A DNA stretch of 64,000 nucleotides from Pontibacter flavimaris (GTDB lineage Bacteria; Bacteroidota; Bacteroidia; Cytophagales; Hymenobacteraceae), in the NCBI RefSeq assembly GCF_001907195.1, contig NZ_LVWA01000005.1, positions 558,001 through 622,000 of the forward strand, given 5' to 3'. Position 1 is the stretch's first letter. Each line of letters starts with the position of its first letter. The position numbers and the translations under genes are program-made. Shown in pieces: positions 8,460 through 16,363 of the stretch. A model generated the notes under the pieces. That model ran no database searches. It was not told the origin of the DNA and worked only from the letters and a program-made list of their open reading frames with translations.

Positions 8460-9215
8460 CTACCACTCAGCAGTTGGGTCTATCTTAAATACTTCGGCCA
8501 TCTCGTCCAGTAAAGGCTGCAGGTGCTCTGTATGTTTGCCGTAGCGGCCGCCAAATTTAGGTTCTATAGTTGCCAGGTCAGGAAGTTTCAGGTCAGTTTT
8601 CTCTATCACTGTTTGAATACGCTTTAGCCACTCAGCTTTCACAGCATCTTCACCAGAATACACACCAGCATCGATCAATTCCTGCTCATACTTCGAGTTC
8701 TCAAACATCGCTAAGGCATAAGGCAATGCTTCATTCAAAGAGGACTGTAAACGAAGTATAGCTTCTTCAGTTGATGAGCCCAGGTTCTTGATCCAGGTAT
8801 TGGCGTGCAGTACATGGTACTTCACTTCGCCTTTCAGTTTGGTAGCAACCTTTGCAATTGGCTCGTAGCTCGACTGTGAAAGCATCTCAAAACGAATGAT
8901 CTCTGCGTTGTCGTACAAAAAGTGGCGGATCAAACTGAAGTCATATTCGCCGTTTGGCAATTCAACCAGTTGGTTGTTGTGAAACTGGTTAGCGTTACGG
9001 GTAAAAGCAACCGTATCCGGATCAGCTTCGCCAAGTTCCTGCAGCAAAGTATAAAACGCCAGACTATGGCCTATCTTATCCTGCGCCATCGACGAGAAAG
9101 CAATGTCCTCTTCCAGAATCGGGCCGAAGCCTGTCCACTCAGAGTTGCGGTGGCCAAGTATAAGCTGGTCGTCTGCCAGTTTGTATAACAGGTCTTTTAT
9201 CGCTAGCTCGTTCAT
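8460..9215 (-). CDS. paaC: Phenylacetyl-CoA epoxidase subunit PaaC
   Basis: 251 residues, the usual PaaC length. It is an all-helical ferritin-like protein (LADDQLILGHRNSEWTGFGP near the start, DKIGHSLAFY at about 45-54). In the known complex PaaC is the structural partner of the catalytic subunit PaaA. Its ATG overlaps the paaB stop as TAATG, so the two are probably translationally coupled. Confidence 0.95.
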   Translation of the reverse strand: MNELAIKDLLYKLADDQLILGHRNSEWTGFGPILEEDIAFSSMAQDKIGHSLAFYTLLQELGEADPDTVAFTRNANQFHNNQLVELPNGEYDFSLIRHFLYDNAEIIRFEMLSQSSYEPIAKVATKLKGEVKYHVLHANTWIKNLGSSTEEAILRLQSSLNEALPYALAMFENSKYEQELIDAGVYSGEDAVKAEWLKRIQTVIEKTDLKLPDLATIEPKFGGRYGKHTEHLQPLLDEMAEVFKIDPTAEW

Positions 9216-9850
9216 TATTGCGCAGTTGTAGGTTTGTTCTCTTCTTTATACTTGGTGATTTTGTCCATCACCTTATAAGCAATGGCTTCGCGGTATTTTT
9301 TCTCCGGAATAGTGGTCCACATGTCCTTATCTTCTTCCGCAGACTGCAGCACATCCTTCGATTTTACGACCCACACATTCACGATAGGACCTTTGTCACC
9401 GAAAGCTTTCTTCGCTTCAGCTAAAGCTTCCGGGTAAGATTTCGCCATCACACGACCAGCATATGTATGAGCTTTGCCACGTTTCTTTAAATGGAAAATC
9501 TCGTAAGCTTCCGGCTGTTCGCTGCGCTGGGTTGGCTCGTCAAATTGAATAGTGTCGTACACATTCTCACCATCGTTGCCATAAGGAGTCACCTGAATAT
9601 TCTCGGTGCGCGCGATCCATAGGCCGGTGCAGGCGAACCGGCGGCTATACTGCTCTTTTGCAAACAGGAAAGCTACATCTTCGTTCGGTGCGTGAACCGG
9701 GCCAACATAAGTATATGCAGTACCTTCTTTCTTTTGATGGAAGGCTTCATATGTTTCAAACTGATCCAGTTCCGGTTTGGGCTCCATGGCTGGAACTTCA
9801 CCTTCCGGCAAGTTCAATCTCATTACTCTCGGATCAAGGGACTTTAACAT
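9215..9850 (-). CDS. paaB: Phenylacetyl-CoA epoxidase subunit PaaB, two tandem domains
   Basis: 211 residues, about twice the 95 of E. coli PaaB. Two repeats are visible. The first spans about 32-88 (YEAFHQKKEGTAYTYVGPVH...WIARTENIQVTP). The second spans about 120-180 (YEIFHLKKRGKAHTYAGRVM...WVVKSKDVLQS). Both keep the FHxKKxGxAxTYxGxV signature. PaaB bridges subunits in the epoxidase, so a two-domain form may replace a dimer of single domains. It overlaps paaC by one base and is separated from paaA by a heptad hairpin. Confidence 0.92.
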   Translation of the reverse strand: MLKSLDPRVMRLNLPEGEVPAMEPKPELDQFETYEAFHQKKEGTAYTYVGPVHAPNEDVAFLFAKEQYSRRFACTGLWIARTENIQVTPYGNDGENVYDTIQFDEPTQRSEQPEAYEIFHLKKRGKAHTYAGRVMAKSYPEALAEAKKAFGDKGPIVNVWVVKSKDVLQSAEEDKDMWTTIPEKKYREAIAYKVMDKITKYKEENKPTTAQ

Positions 9851-9950
9851 TAGTTATGAGTTAAGAGCTTCTACTAGTTAAGAGTTAAATGTTATGAGTA
9901 AGAGTTGTAGATGGGAAACCCACTTTTAACTCTTAACTCATAACTACCAT
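9851..9950. repeat. Heptad inverted-repeat element between paaA and paaB
   Basis: The left arm (9851-9915) and right arm (9919-9948) consist of 7-mers of form AGTTAWG and its complement. They meet at a tight GGG-AAA-CCC apex. The element fills the whole spacer between the paaA stop and the paaB start. No reading frame lies inside. Confidence 0.75.
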
Positions 9951-9953
9951 TGG

Positions 9954-10940
9954 CTATGCCAATGGACGAACGTATTTTGCTTTCGGGTTAAGCAGGGCTC
10001 TGCGTACCCAGGCGCCGCGCTCTTCGGCAGTGCGGCGAACGGCAAGGCGCTCCGCGTTGCAAGGGCCATCACCGTTGATCACGCGCTTAAACTCATCCCA
10101 ATCCGGCTCGGTGTAATCCCACTGGCCGGTTTCCATGTTCTTCTTCAGGTTCGGATCCGGAACAGTTAAGCCAAGTTCCCAGATCTTAGGCACATACATA
10201 TCCAAGAACTGCTGACGGCACTCATCATTAGTTGCCATCTTCACTTTCCAGCGCATCAGTGTTTCGGTGTGTGTACTCATTTTGTCTGAAGGACCGAAGA
10301 AGGTCATGATCGGTGGCCACCAGCGGTTAAGCGCAGCCTGAATCATTTCGCGCTGCTTTGGTGAGCCTGTTGCCATATGTACTACAGCATCGTGCCCATA
10401 CTTCAGGTGGAAAGCTTCTTCGGCACAGATACGCTCTAAGGCTCTTGAATATGGACCATAAGAACCTTTGGCATTTGCCAGTTGGTTCACGATAGCACCC
10501 GCATCAATCAGCCAGGAAATGATATTAGAATCAGCCCAGGTATAGGCTGGGTAGTTGAACACATTGGAGTACTTGCTCTTGCCGTTGATCAGGTCGGTCA
10601 GCATTTGCTCGCGCGACTTGCCCAGCGTTTCAGCAGCAGAGTAGAGCAGCTGTGCGTGGCCGACTTCGTCCTGCACTTTCGCCATCTGCGCCATCTTACG
10701 GCGGAAGCCTGGCGCACGTGTGATCCAGGTACCTTCCGGTAAGGCACCGATAATCTCAGAGTGCGCGTGCTGCTCGATCATACGGATCAGCTGCTTGCGG
10801 TAGAGTTCGGGCATCCAGTCCGTTGGCTCGATCTTTTCGCCGCGGGCGATGCGGGCCTCAAATTCTTCCAGTTTTGCAGGATCTTCCGTCTGCAGGTCAT
10901 CGAATTTAGTAGCCTCAAAAACGTTTCCTCCTCCGTACAT
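9954..10940 (-). CDS. paaA: Phenylacetyl-CoA epoxidase catalytic subunit PaaA
   Basis: 328 residues from the ATG at 10940 ([13 protein letters not shown]). An upstream TTG at 10967 was rejected because it falls in the T run of a terminator. The two E..H iron-ligand helices of the PaaA di-iron site are visible ([20 protein letters not shown] near 105 and [15 protein letters not shown] near 180). The enzyme epoxidises the ring of phenylacetyl-CoA with O2. It is the first structural gene of the run and follows the TetR gene on the same strand. Confidence 0.95.
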   Translation of the reverse strand: MYGGGNVFEATKFDDLQTEDPAKLEEFEARIARGEKIEPTDWMPELYRKQLIRMIEQHAHSEIIGALPEGTWITRAPGFRRKMAQMAKVQDEVGHAQLLYSAAETLGKSREQMLTDLINGKSKYSNVFNYPAYTWADSNIISWLIDAGAIVNQLANAKGSYGPYSRALERICAEEAFHLKYGHDAVVHMATGSPKQREMIQAALNRWWPPIMTFFGPSDKMSTHTETLMRWKVKMATNDECRQQFLDMYVPKIWELGLTVPDPNLKKNMETGQWDYTEPDWDEFKRVINGDGPCNAERLAVRRTAEERGAWVRRALLNPKAKYVRPLA

Positions 10941-10965
10941 AGTATTTATAGTTTTAAGGTTCAGC

Positions 10966-10997
10966 AAAAAAGTGCCGGACTGGGTGAGCAGTCCGGC
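10966..10997 (-). terminator. Terminator or attenuator between the TetR gene and paaA
   Basis: An 8-bp GC-rich stem (GCCGGACT at 10974-10981 with 10990-10997) is followed on the minus strand by six T (10966-10971). Only about 25 nt separate it from the paaA ATG, so paaA must rely on read-through or on a promoter inside the TetR gene. Confidence 0.75.
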
Positions 10998-11009
10998 GGG
11001 TCAGCTAGT

Positions 11010-11630
11010 TTAGATTGTATTAAGGTGAGAGTAAGTATCTTCAAGGGCCTGTTTTTTGGTGCTCAGGCCGTTTAGTAGCATTTCCGAAAGATTCGAGGCA
11101 ATCGCTGCCGGTGTCATCTTTCCCTCCGGTTTGTACCAGGTATGGATCCAGTTGAGGCCGGAAAGTATGGTCAGGACCGCAAATTTCTCGTCGGGCACCG
11201 TAAACTCACCGTTCCCGGTGCCGGTCCGGATGATGTCGCGGAAGAGGGCCTCATACTTGTCGCGCAACGAGAGGTAGGTGCCGTGCATGGGCTCGCTGAG
11301 GTGGCGCCACTCGTGCAGAAAAACCGCCGAAGCCTCTGTGTTCTTCGTCAGCACCTGCACGTGGGCGGAAATGGCGCGTCGCAGCCTGTCGGTGGCGGTG
11401 CCGCCGTCAGCCTCTGCCGCGTCTATGGCCTCAAAAAACTCGCTCGCCATCCGAAAACACACCCGCTGCAGGATCTCCTCCTTCGACTTGATGTGCGAGT
11501 AAATGCTGGCGGCCTCAATGCCTAGCGCATTGGCCAGATCGCGCATCGACGTGGCCGAATATCCCTTTGACTTAAACAGGACAGTGGCCGTACGCTCGAT
11601 TTGCTCTTTTCTGCTCAATACTGCTTCCAT
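11010..11630 (-). CDS. TetR family regulator, probable PaaR-like repressor
   Basis: 206 residues with an N-terminal TetR helix-turn-helix ([41 protein letters not shown] region, about 12-52) and a helical ligand domain. It sits directly upstream of paaABCD on the same strand. Its own promoter carries a CTAACG-TT-CGTTAG palindrome between the -33 and -7 boxes. Repressors of this type in other bacteria respond to phenylacetyl-CoA; that ligand is inferred here. It probably represses itself and the paa genes. Confidence 0.85.
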   Translation of the reverse strand: MEAVLSRKEQIERTATVLFKSKGYSATSMRDLANALGIEAASIYSHIKSKEEILQRVCFRMASEFFEAIDAAEADGGTATDRLRRAISAHVQVLTKNTEASAVFLHEWRHLSEPMHGTYLSLRDKYEALFRDIIRTGTGNGEFTVPDEKFAVLTILSGLNWIHTWYKPEGKMTPAAIASNLSEMLLNGLSTKKQALEDTYSHLNTI

Positions 11631-11640
11631 AGTTACTCAA

Positions 11641-11672
11641 CAAATATAGGCAACCTAACGTTCGTTAGCAAA
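11641..11672 (-). promoter_or_regulatory. Promoter of the TetR-paa unit
   Basis: On the minus strand TTTG (11669-11672), a 20-nt spacer, then TATATTTG (11641-11648) match the Bacteroidota promoter pattern TTG-N19/20-TAnnTTTG. Transcription would begin only a few bases before the TetR ATG at 11630, giving a very short leader. Confidence 0.7.
11655..11668. promoter_or_regulatory. PaaR-type operator palindrome
   Basis: CTAACGTTCGTTAG has perfect 6-bp arms around TT. It fits the form CNAACGNNCGTTNG that I recall for the Thermus PaaR repressor of phenylacetate genes. It lies wholly within the spacer of the promoter at 11641-11672 and abuts the -33 box, so binding would block RNA polymerase. Confidence 0.75.
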
Positions 11673-11873
11673 TTAATTTTATAAACGATTATACTTTTAG
11701 AAGGTTGGCAGGAGAGTTGCAGGAGCGGGAGTTGGGAGAAAGCGGGAATAATTTTATACTTGTGCCGGTCCTGGTGCGGATCGTGCCTGATTTAATGCAG
11801 CGTTGCTCCCGTACCTGCGTATATTCGAACACAAGGCTCTATTAACGGTTCCTTGTATATAAGACGACATATC

Positions 11874-12683
11874 ATGACAGAGCTAACAAATACGGCCGAA
11901 AGGCTGACGATGGAATTTATCAACTACGAGGTGAAGGAGCGGGTGGGCTACATTACGCTGGCCCGGCCCGAGAAACGCAACGCCCTTAACTATGAGGTGG
12001 TGTCGGAACTGAAGCGCGCCTTCGCCATGGCCGAGGACGACGAGGCCTGCAAGGTGATCGTGTTGCGCGCCGAGGGCAAGGTGTTCTGCGCCGGCGCCGA
12101 CCTGGAGTACATCCAGCGCCTGCAGGAGAACGACTACCACGAGAACCTGCTCGACTCCACGCACCTGATGGAGCTTTTCCGGTTGATTTATACTTTGAAG
12201 AAGGTGGTGATCGCCCAGATCCATGGCCATGCCATTGCGGGCGGCTGCGGCCTGGCTGCCATCTGCGACTTCGGTTTCACGGTGCCGGAGGCAAAGTTTG
12301 GCTACACCGAGGTGAAGATCGGCTTTATACCTGCTATTGTGAAGGTGTTCCTGCTGCGGAAGATCGGGGAGTCGAGGGCGAAGCAACTGCTGCTCACCGG
12401 CGACCTGATCGGAGCGGACGAGGCGGAGAAGTATGGCCTGGTAAACTACGTGGTGCCCGCCCAGGAGTTGGAGGAGCGCGTGTTCGCCTTTGCCCAGAAG
12501 CTCTGCGCCGAGAACTCGAAGCAAAGTATGGAGGTGACCAAGGAGATGATTGCGCGGGTGCAGGGCATGAGCCTGGAGGAGGGCCTGCAGTACGCCTCCG
12601 AAATGAACGCCGTGGCGCGCGGCAGCGAGGATTGCCAGCGCGGGATCGCCGCTTTTCTGAACAAAGAACAAATAAAGTGGTGA
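11874..12683 (+). CDS. Enoyl-CoA hydratase/isomerase family protein
   Basis: 269 residues from ATG 11874; another in-frame ATG at 11910 begins the conserved part (MEFINYEVKERV). It has the crotonase fold with the CoA oxyanion motifs (FCAGADLEY near 75, HAIAGGCGLA near 116). The second catalytic acid is present in GYTEVKIGFIPA. The position of the first catalytic glutamate is a glycine (GGCGLA instead of GGCELA), as in the LiuC or isomerase-type subgroup. It is divergent from the TetR/paa unit and may act in CoA-linked ring-product or branched-chain breakdown. Confidence 0.82.
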   Translation: MTELTNTAERLTMEFINYEVKERVGYITLARPEKRNALNYEVVSELKRAFAMAEDDEACKVIVLRAEGKVFCAGADLEYIQRLQENDYHENLLDSTHLMELFRLIYTLKKVVIAQIHGHAIAGGCGLAAICDFGFTVPEAKFGYTEVKIGFIPAIVKVFLLRKIGESRAKQLLLTGDLIGADEAEKYGLVNYVVPAQELEERVFAFAQKLCAENSKQSMEVTKEMIARVQGMSLEEGLQYASEMNAVARGSEDCQRGIAAFLNKEQIKW

Positions 12684-12731
12684 GCTTTTGTTTAATACTT
12701 TAAACTATTCCTTAAACTTGTTGTTCTGTGT

Positions 12732-13223
12732 ATGCTAACAGGCTTCGGAATCATGCTTCTGACTTTTGTGGCGATGGAGGGCGTGGCGTGGCTCATGCAC
12801 AAGTACGTGCTGCACGGGTTCCTTTGGGGCCTACACAGGTCGCACCACACGCACCACCAGCACGTCTTTGAGTGGAATGACCTGTTCTTTGCCTATTATG
12901 GCCTGCTGGCGATGCTGTTTTTCATCTTCGGCAGCGACCCGATAGACTACAGGTTCTGGATTGGCGCGGGCATCACCTTGTATGGGGTGGCCTACTTCCT
13001 TATCCATGATGTGTTCATCCATAGGCGGATCAAGGTGTTCGGGAAAACGTCTAGTGTTTACCTGAAGGCCTTGAACATGGCCCATAAGGTGCACCACAAA
13101 GCGCAGGGCAAGCATGGTTCGGAGTCGTTTGGGATGCTGTGGGTAGCGCCGCGGTATTTCAGGCAGGCGTATGACATTGTGAAGAAACAGGAACAGGAGA
13201 AACGTGGCTCAGTACACTATTAA
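12732..13223 (+). CDS. crtZ: Beta-carotene 3-hydroxylase CrtZ
   Basis: 163 residues, the length of bacterial CrtZ. The histidine boxes of the membrane di-iron hydroxylases are clear: HKYVLH (23-28), HRSHHTHH (35-42), HDVFIH (near 97-102) and HKVHH (near 121). The enzyme adds hydroxyl groups at C3 of the beta rings, turning beta-carotene into zeaxanthin. Its last 20 bp overlap the start of the CarH-like regulator gene. Confidence 0.92.
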   Translation: MLTGFGIMLLTFVAMEGVAWLMHKYVLHGFLWGLHRSHHTHHQHVFEWNDLFFAYYGLLAMLFFIFGSDPIDYRFWIGAGITLYGVAYFLIHDVFIHRRIKVFGKTSSVYLKALNMAHKVHHKAQGKHGSESFGMLWVAPRYFRQAYDIVKKQEQEKRGSVHY

Positions 13224-14079
13224 AGAACTCGAACATCTTTCAGGCATCAAGGCGCACACCATTCGGATATGGGAGCAGCGCTACGGTATCCTGACCCCCA
13301 GGCGAACCGAAACAAACATCCGCTACTACGACGATGAGGACCTGAAGTCCCTGCTCAACATCTCGCTCCTCAACGAGCGCGGGTACAAGATCTCCAAGAT
13401 CGCGCAGATGGAAAAGGGGGAGATACTGGAGACGGTGCGGCAGCTGTGCGACCAACCCTGCGAGTGCGCCCACCACGTCAGCGAACTGGTGACGGCCATG
13501 GTGGACATGAACGAGTATCATTTCGACCGCGTGCTTTCCAGGTCCGCCGTGCAGATGGGGTTCCAGGAAACGATGCAGGAGGTGGTGTACCCTTTCCTCA
13601 ATAAGATCGGTATTCTGTGGCAGACCGGCAATATCACGCCGGCGCACGAGCATTTCGTCAGCAACCTGATCCGGCAGAAGCTGCTGGTGGCGATAGATGG
13701 CCAGACGGCGCGCTGGAAGGAGGACGACCCCGTGTACATTTTATACTTGCCGGAAGGTGAGCTGCACGAACTGGCGCTGCTGTACATGCACTACATCCTT
13801 CGGGCGCACCACCAGCGCGTGGTGTACATGGGTCAGCACCTGCCCTTTAAGGACCTGGAGCTTACCCATGAGCAGTTCAGTGCCGAGTATCTTTGCACCG
13901 TGCTCACCACCACCCCGGAGCGGGAGCAGGTGCAGGGCTACCTGGACAGGCTCTCAGCGCGGTTCCCGGACAGCACTATTTATGTGTATGGCTACCAGGT
14001 GCAGCACGATGCGCTGGCTTTCCCGGAGAATGTGCAGCGTTTAAGCTGTATGACGGAGTTAATTGCCAAGTTGAAATAA
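13204..14079 (+). CDS. CarH-like MerR regulator with cobalamin-binding domain
   Basis: 291 residues beginning with GTG. Residues 3-70 are a MerR winged helix (IKELEHLSGIKAHTIRIWEQRY). Residues about 90-165 form the helical cap with the W-x9-E-H motif (Trp139, Glu149, His150). Residues 175-290 form a B12-binding Rossmann domain with the axial histidine candidate His188 (EGELHELALL). In CarH and LitR these residues hold adenosylcobalamin and make DNA binding light-sensitive. Its overlap with crtZ and closeness to the crt operon suggest light control of carotenoid genes. The glycine after His188 in the usual HxxG is alanine. Confidence 0.85.
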   Translation: MAQYTIKELEHLSGIKAHTIRIWEQRYGILTPRRTETNIRYYDDEDLKSLLNISLLNERGYKISKIAQMEKGEILETVRQLCDQPCECAHHVSELVTAMVDMNEYHFDRVLSRSAVQMGFQETMQEVVYPFLNKIGILWQTGNITPAHEHFVSNLIRQKLLVAIDGQTARWKEDDPVYILYLPEGELHELALLYMHYILRAHHQRVVYMGQHLPFKDLELTHEQFSAEYLCTVLTTTPEREQVQGYLDRLSARFPDSTIYVYGYQVQHDALAFPENVQRLSCMTELIAKLK

Positions 14080-14098
14080 AAATTTGTACTGTTTTTTG

Positions 14099-14148
14099 TC
14101 CGGCTCGCCGCTTCTCCCGTTAATAAGGAGCGGCGGGCCGGATTTTTT
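14099..14148 (+). terminator. Intrinsic terminator after the CarH-like gene
   Basis: A GC-rich 14-bp stem with one mismatch (14099-14112 with 14129-14142) is followed by six T. It separates crtZ and its regulator from the sigma factor-crtIB unit. Confidence 0.85.
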
Positions 14149-14243
14149 GTGTCGTTTGCACCAGTAATGTGTACGTACACAGGTTTTTGAGGACCGTTTG
14201 TCGAAATTGTTTAAACAAACTCAAAAAAAACCTACACAAAGCT

Positions 14244-14273
14244 ATTTTTATTAAACGGTCTGTCGTATATTTG
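14244..14273 (+). promoter_or_regulatory. Promoter of the ECF sigma-crtIB unit
   Basis: TATATTTG at 14266-14273 matches the -7 box TAnnTTTG, with a T-rich -33 region about 19 bp upstream. The start codon lies 31 bp downstream. Confidence 0.5.
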
Positions 14274-14303
14274 TTTATGGTTGTACCATAAAACGTTAAA
14301 CAA

Positions 14304-14819
14304 ATGACAGCTCTGGAATTCAATACCCTCGTGCAGAATGTAGCACAGTCGCTACGGCCGGCGGCCATGAACCTAACCCGGGATTTGGACGATGCCAAAG
14401 ACCTCGTGCAGGAGACCATGCTGAAGGCCCTTACAAACCGCGATAAGTTTAAGGCAGGCACTAATCTTAAGGCCTGGCTCTATACCATCATGCGCAATAC
14501 CTTTATCAATAACTATAACAAGGTAACCAAGCGCAGCAGTAACATCGATAGTTCCGAATACCTGCAGTACCTCAATACCGACGAAAACTTCGTGACCCAG
14601 AACAAAGGCACGGCTACTTTCGTCATGAACGATATCAACAAGGCGATCGCTAACCTTAACGAGGAGCACCGCACCCCGTTCATGATGTACTATGTGGGCT
14701 ACAAGTACCTCGAGATCGCGGAGAAACTGCAGATCCCGATTGGCACGGTGAAGAACCGCATCCACATCGCCCGAAAGGAGCTGAAGAGGGTGCTGAAAGT
14801 ATATCGGCAGGAGGCATAA
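14304..14819 (+). CDS. ECF-type RNA polymerase sigma factor
   Basis: 171 residues with region 2 (DLDDAKDLVQETMLKAL...NLKAWLYTIMRNTFIN, about 27-72) and region 4 (GYKYLEIAEKLQIPIGTVKNRIHIARKELKRVL, about 130-165), joined by a loop without a sigma 3 domain. No anti-sigma gene follows. Instead crtI begins 26 bp later, so the sigma factor is probably co-transcribed with carotenoid genes and may control them. Together with the CarH-like protein this recalls light-responsive crt regulation elsewhere, but the link is inferred. Confidence 0.9.
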   Translation: MTALEFNTLVQNVAQSLRPAAMNLTRDLDDAKDLVQETMLKALTNRDKFKAGTNLKAWLYTIMRNTFINNYNKVTKRSSNIDSSEYLQYLNTDENFVTQNKGTATFVMNDINKAIANLNEEHRTPFMMYYVGYKYLEIAEKLQIPIGTVKNRIHIARKELKRVLKVYRQEA

Positions 14820-14845
14820 TGAAGTAGAGGCCCTAAACTCCCTAT

Positions 14846-16342
14846 ATGGCTGTAACACGCGTGATCGTAATCGGCTCCGGCTTCTCGGGCCTCTCAGCAG
14901 CCACCAGCCTGGCCGGTAAAGGTTATGACGTGACGGTGCTGGAGAAGAACAGCACCCCCGGCGGCCGCGCCCGCAGCTTCTCAGCCAGCGGTTTCACCTT
15001 CGACATGGGGCCCAGCTGGTACTGGATGCCCGGCGTGTTCGAGGCCTACTTCAACAAATTCGGAAAGTCCACCTCCGACTACTACGACCTCCTTCGGCTA
15101 GACCCTTCCTATACGGTTGTGTTTGGGGAGAATGATTTTATGGATGTGCCGGCCCGGCTGCCGGAACTGCAGGCGCTCTTCGAAAGTATGGAGCCCGGCA
15201 GCGCCGCGCAGCTGGACTCGTTTCTGGAGCAGGCGGCCTACAAGTATGAGGTGGGTATCAACCAGCTCGTCTACAAGCCCGGCCGCTCCATGACCGAGTT
15301 CATGAGCCCGCGCCTGCTGCTCGATGTGCTGCGCATGGATGTGTTCCAGTCGTTTCACAAGCACATCCGCCGCTTCTTCCGGCACGAGAAGATCATCAAA
15401 CTGATGGAGTTTCCCATCCTTTTCCTGGGCGCGCTGCCCCGCAACACCCCTGCTCTTTATAGTTTGATGAATTACGCCGACATCAGCCTGGGTACCTGGT
15501 ACCCGATGGGTGGCATGTACAAGATTGTAGAGGGGATGGTGCAATTGGCGGAGGAGAAGGGCGTGCGCTTCCTGTATAACCAGAACGTGCAGCGGCTGGA
15601 GGTGCAGGATGGGACTGTAACGCATGTGCAAACGGAGACGGGCACCTTTGAGGCGGAGGTGGTGGTGGCCAGTGCCGATTACCACCACGTGGAGAAGGAG
15701 CTGCTGCCAAAGGCCAGCCAAAGCTACTCCGACAGCTACTGGGATACGCGCGTGATGGCGCCCTCCTCGCTGTTGTTTTACCTGGGCGTGAACAGGCGCC
15801 TGCAAAACCTGCGGCACCACAACCTATTCTTCGATGAGGATTTTGGGCCGCATGCACAGGAGATCTACACCCACCCGCAATGGCCTAAAAAACCGCTGTT
15901 CTACGTGTCGGCCCCGTCTGTTACAGACCCGGGCGTGGCGCCGGAGGGCTGCGAGAACCTGTTTATACTTATACCGGTGGCCCCCGGTCTGCAGGATACC
16001 GAGGAGCTGCGCGAGAAATACTTTAACCTGGTGATGGACCGCCTGGAGCGCCTGACGAAGCAGGACATCCGGAGCCATATCATCTACAAGCGCAGCTACG
16101 CGCACAAAGACTTTATACAGGACTATAATGCTTTTAAAGGCAATGCCTACGGCTTGGCCAACACGCTGCTGCAGACGGCCATTCTGAAGCCGAGCCTGAA
16201 GAGCAAGAAAGTCCGGAACCTATACTATACCGGGCAGCTTACCGTGCCCGGACCGGGCGTGCCGCCCTCACTTATATCGGGGCAGGTAGTGGCGAAGGAG
16301 ATCGAGAAGGAGTTTGCACCGCCGGTGGGCGTAAACGTATAA
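14846..16342 (+). CDS. crtI: Phytoene desaturase CrtI
   Basis: 498 residues. The N-terminal FAD-binding motif (VIVIGSGFSGLSAATSLA), the PGGRARSF segment and the C-terminal signature (YYTGQLTVPGPGVPPSLISG) identify the CrtI-type desaturase. It converts phytoene to lycopene in four desaturations at the membrane. It lies 26 bp after the sigma factor gene and 21 bp before crtB. The Ile-Leu-Ile at about residues 374-376 is spelled ATA-CTT-ATA, one of many places where the AAGTATA word overrides normal codon choice. Confidence 0.95.
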   Translation: MAVTRVIVIGSGFSGLSAATSLAGKGYDVTVLEKNSTPGGRARSFSASGFTFDMGPSWYWMPGVFEAYFNKFGKSTSDYYDLLRLDPSYTVVFGENDFMDVPARLPELQALFESMEPGSAAQLDSFLEQAAYKYEVGINQLVYKPGRSMTEFMSPRLLLDVLRMDVFQSFHKHIRRFFRHEKIIKLMEFPILFLGALPRNTPALYSLMNYADISLGTWYPMGGMYKIVEGMVQLAEEKGVRFLYNQNVQRLEVQDGTVTHVQTETGTFEAEVVVASADYHHVEKELLPKASQSYSDSYWDTRVMAPSSLLFYLGVNRRLQNLRHHNLFFDEDFGPHAQEIYTHPQWPKKPLFYVSAPSVTDPGVAPEGCENLFILIPVAPGLQDTEELREKYFNLVMDRLERLTKQDIRSHIIYKRSYAHKDFIQDYNAFKGNAYGLANTLLQTAILKPSLKSKKVRNLYYTGQLTVPGPGVPPSLISGQVVAKEIEKEFAPPVGVNV

Positions 16343-16363
16343 TTCATCAAAAGCAGATTGCGT

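Noticed and set aside
10938..10967. PaaA starting at TTG 10967
   Set aside because: That codon lies in the T run of the preceding terminator. The ATG at 10940 gives the typical MYGGG start.
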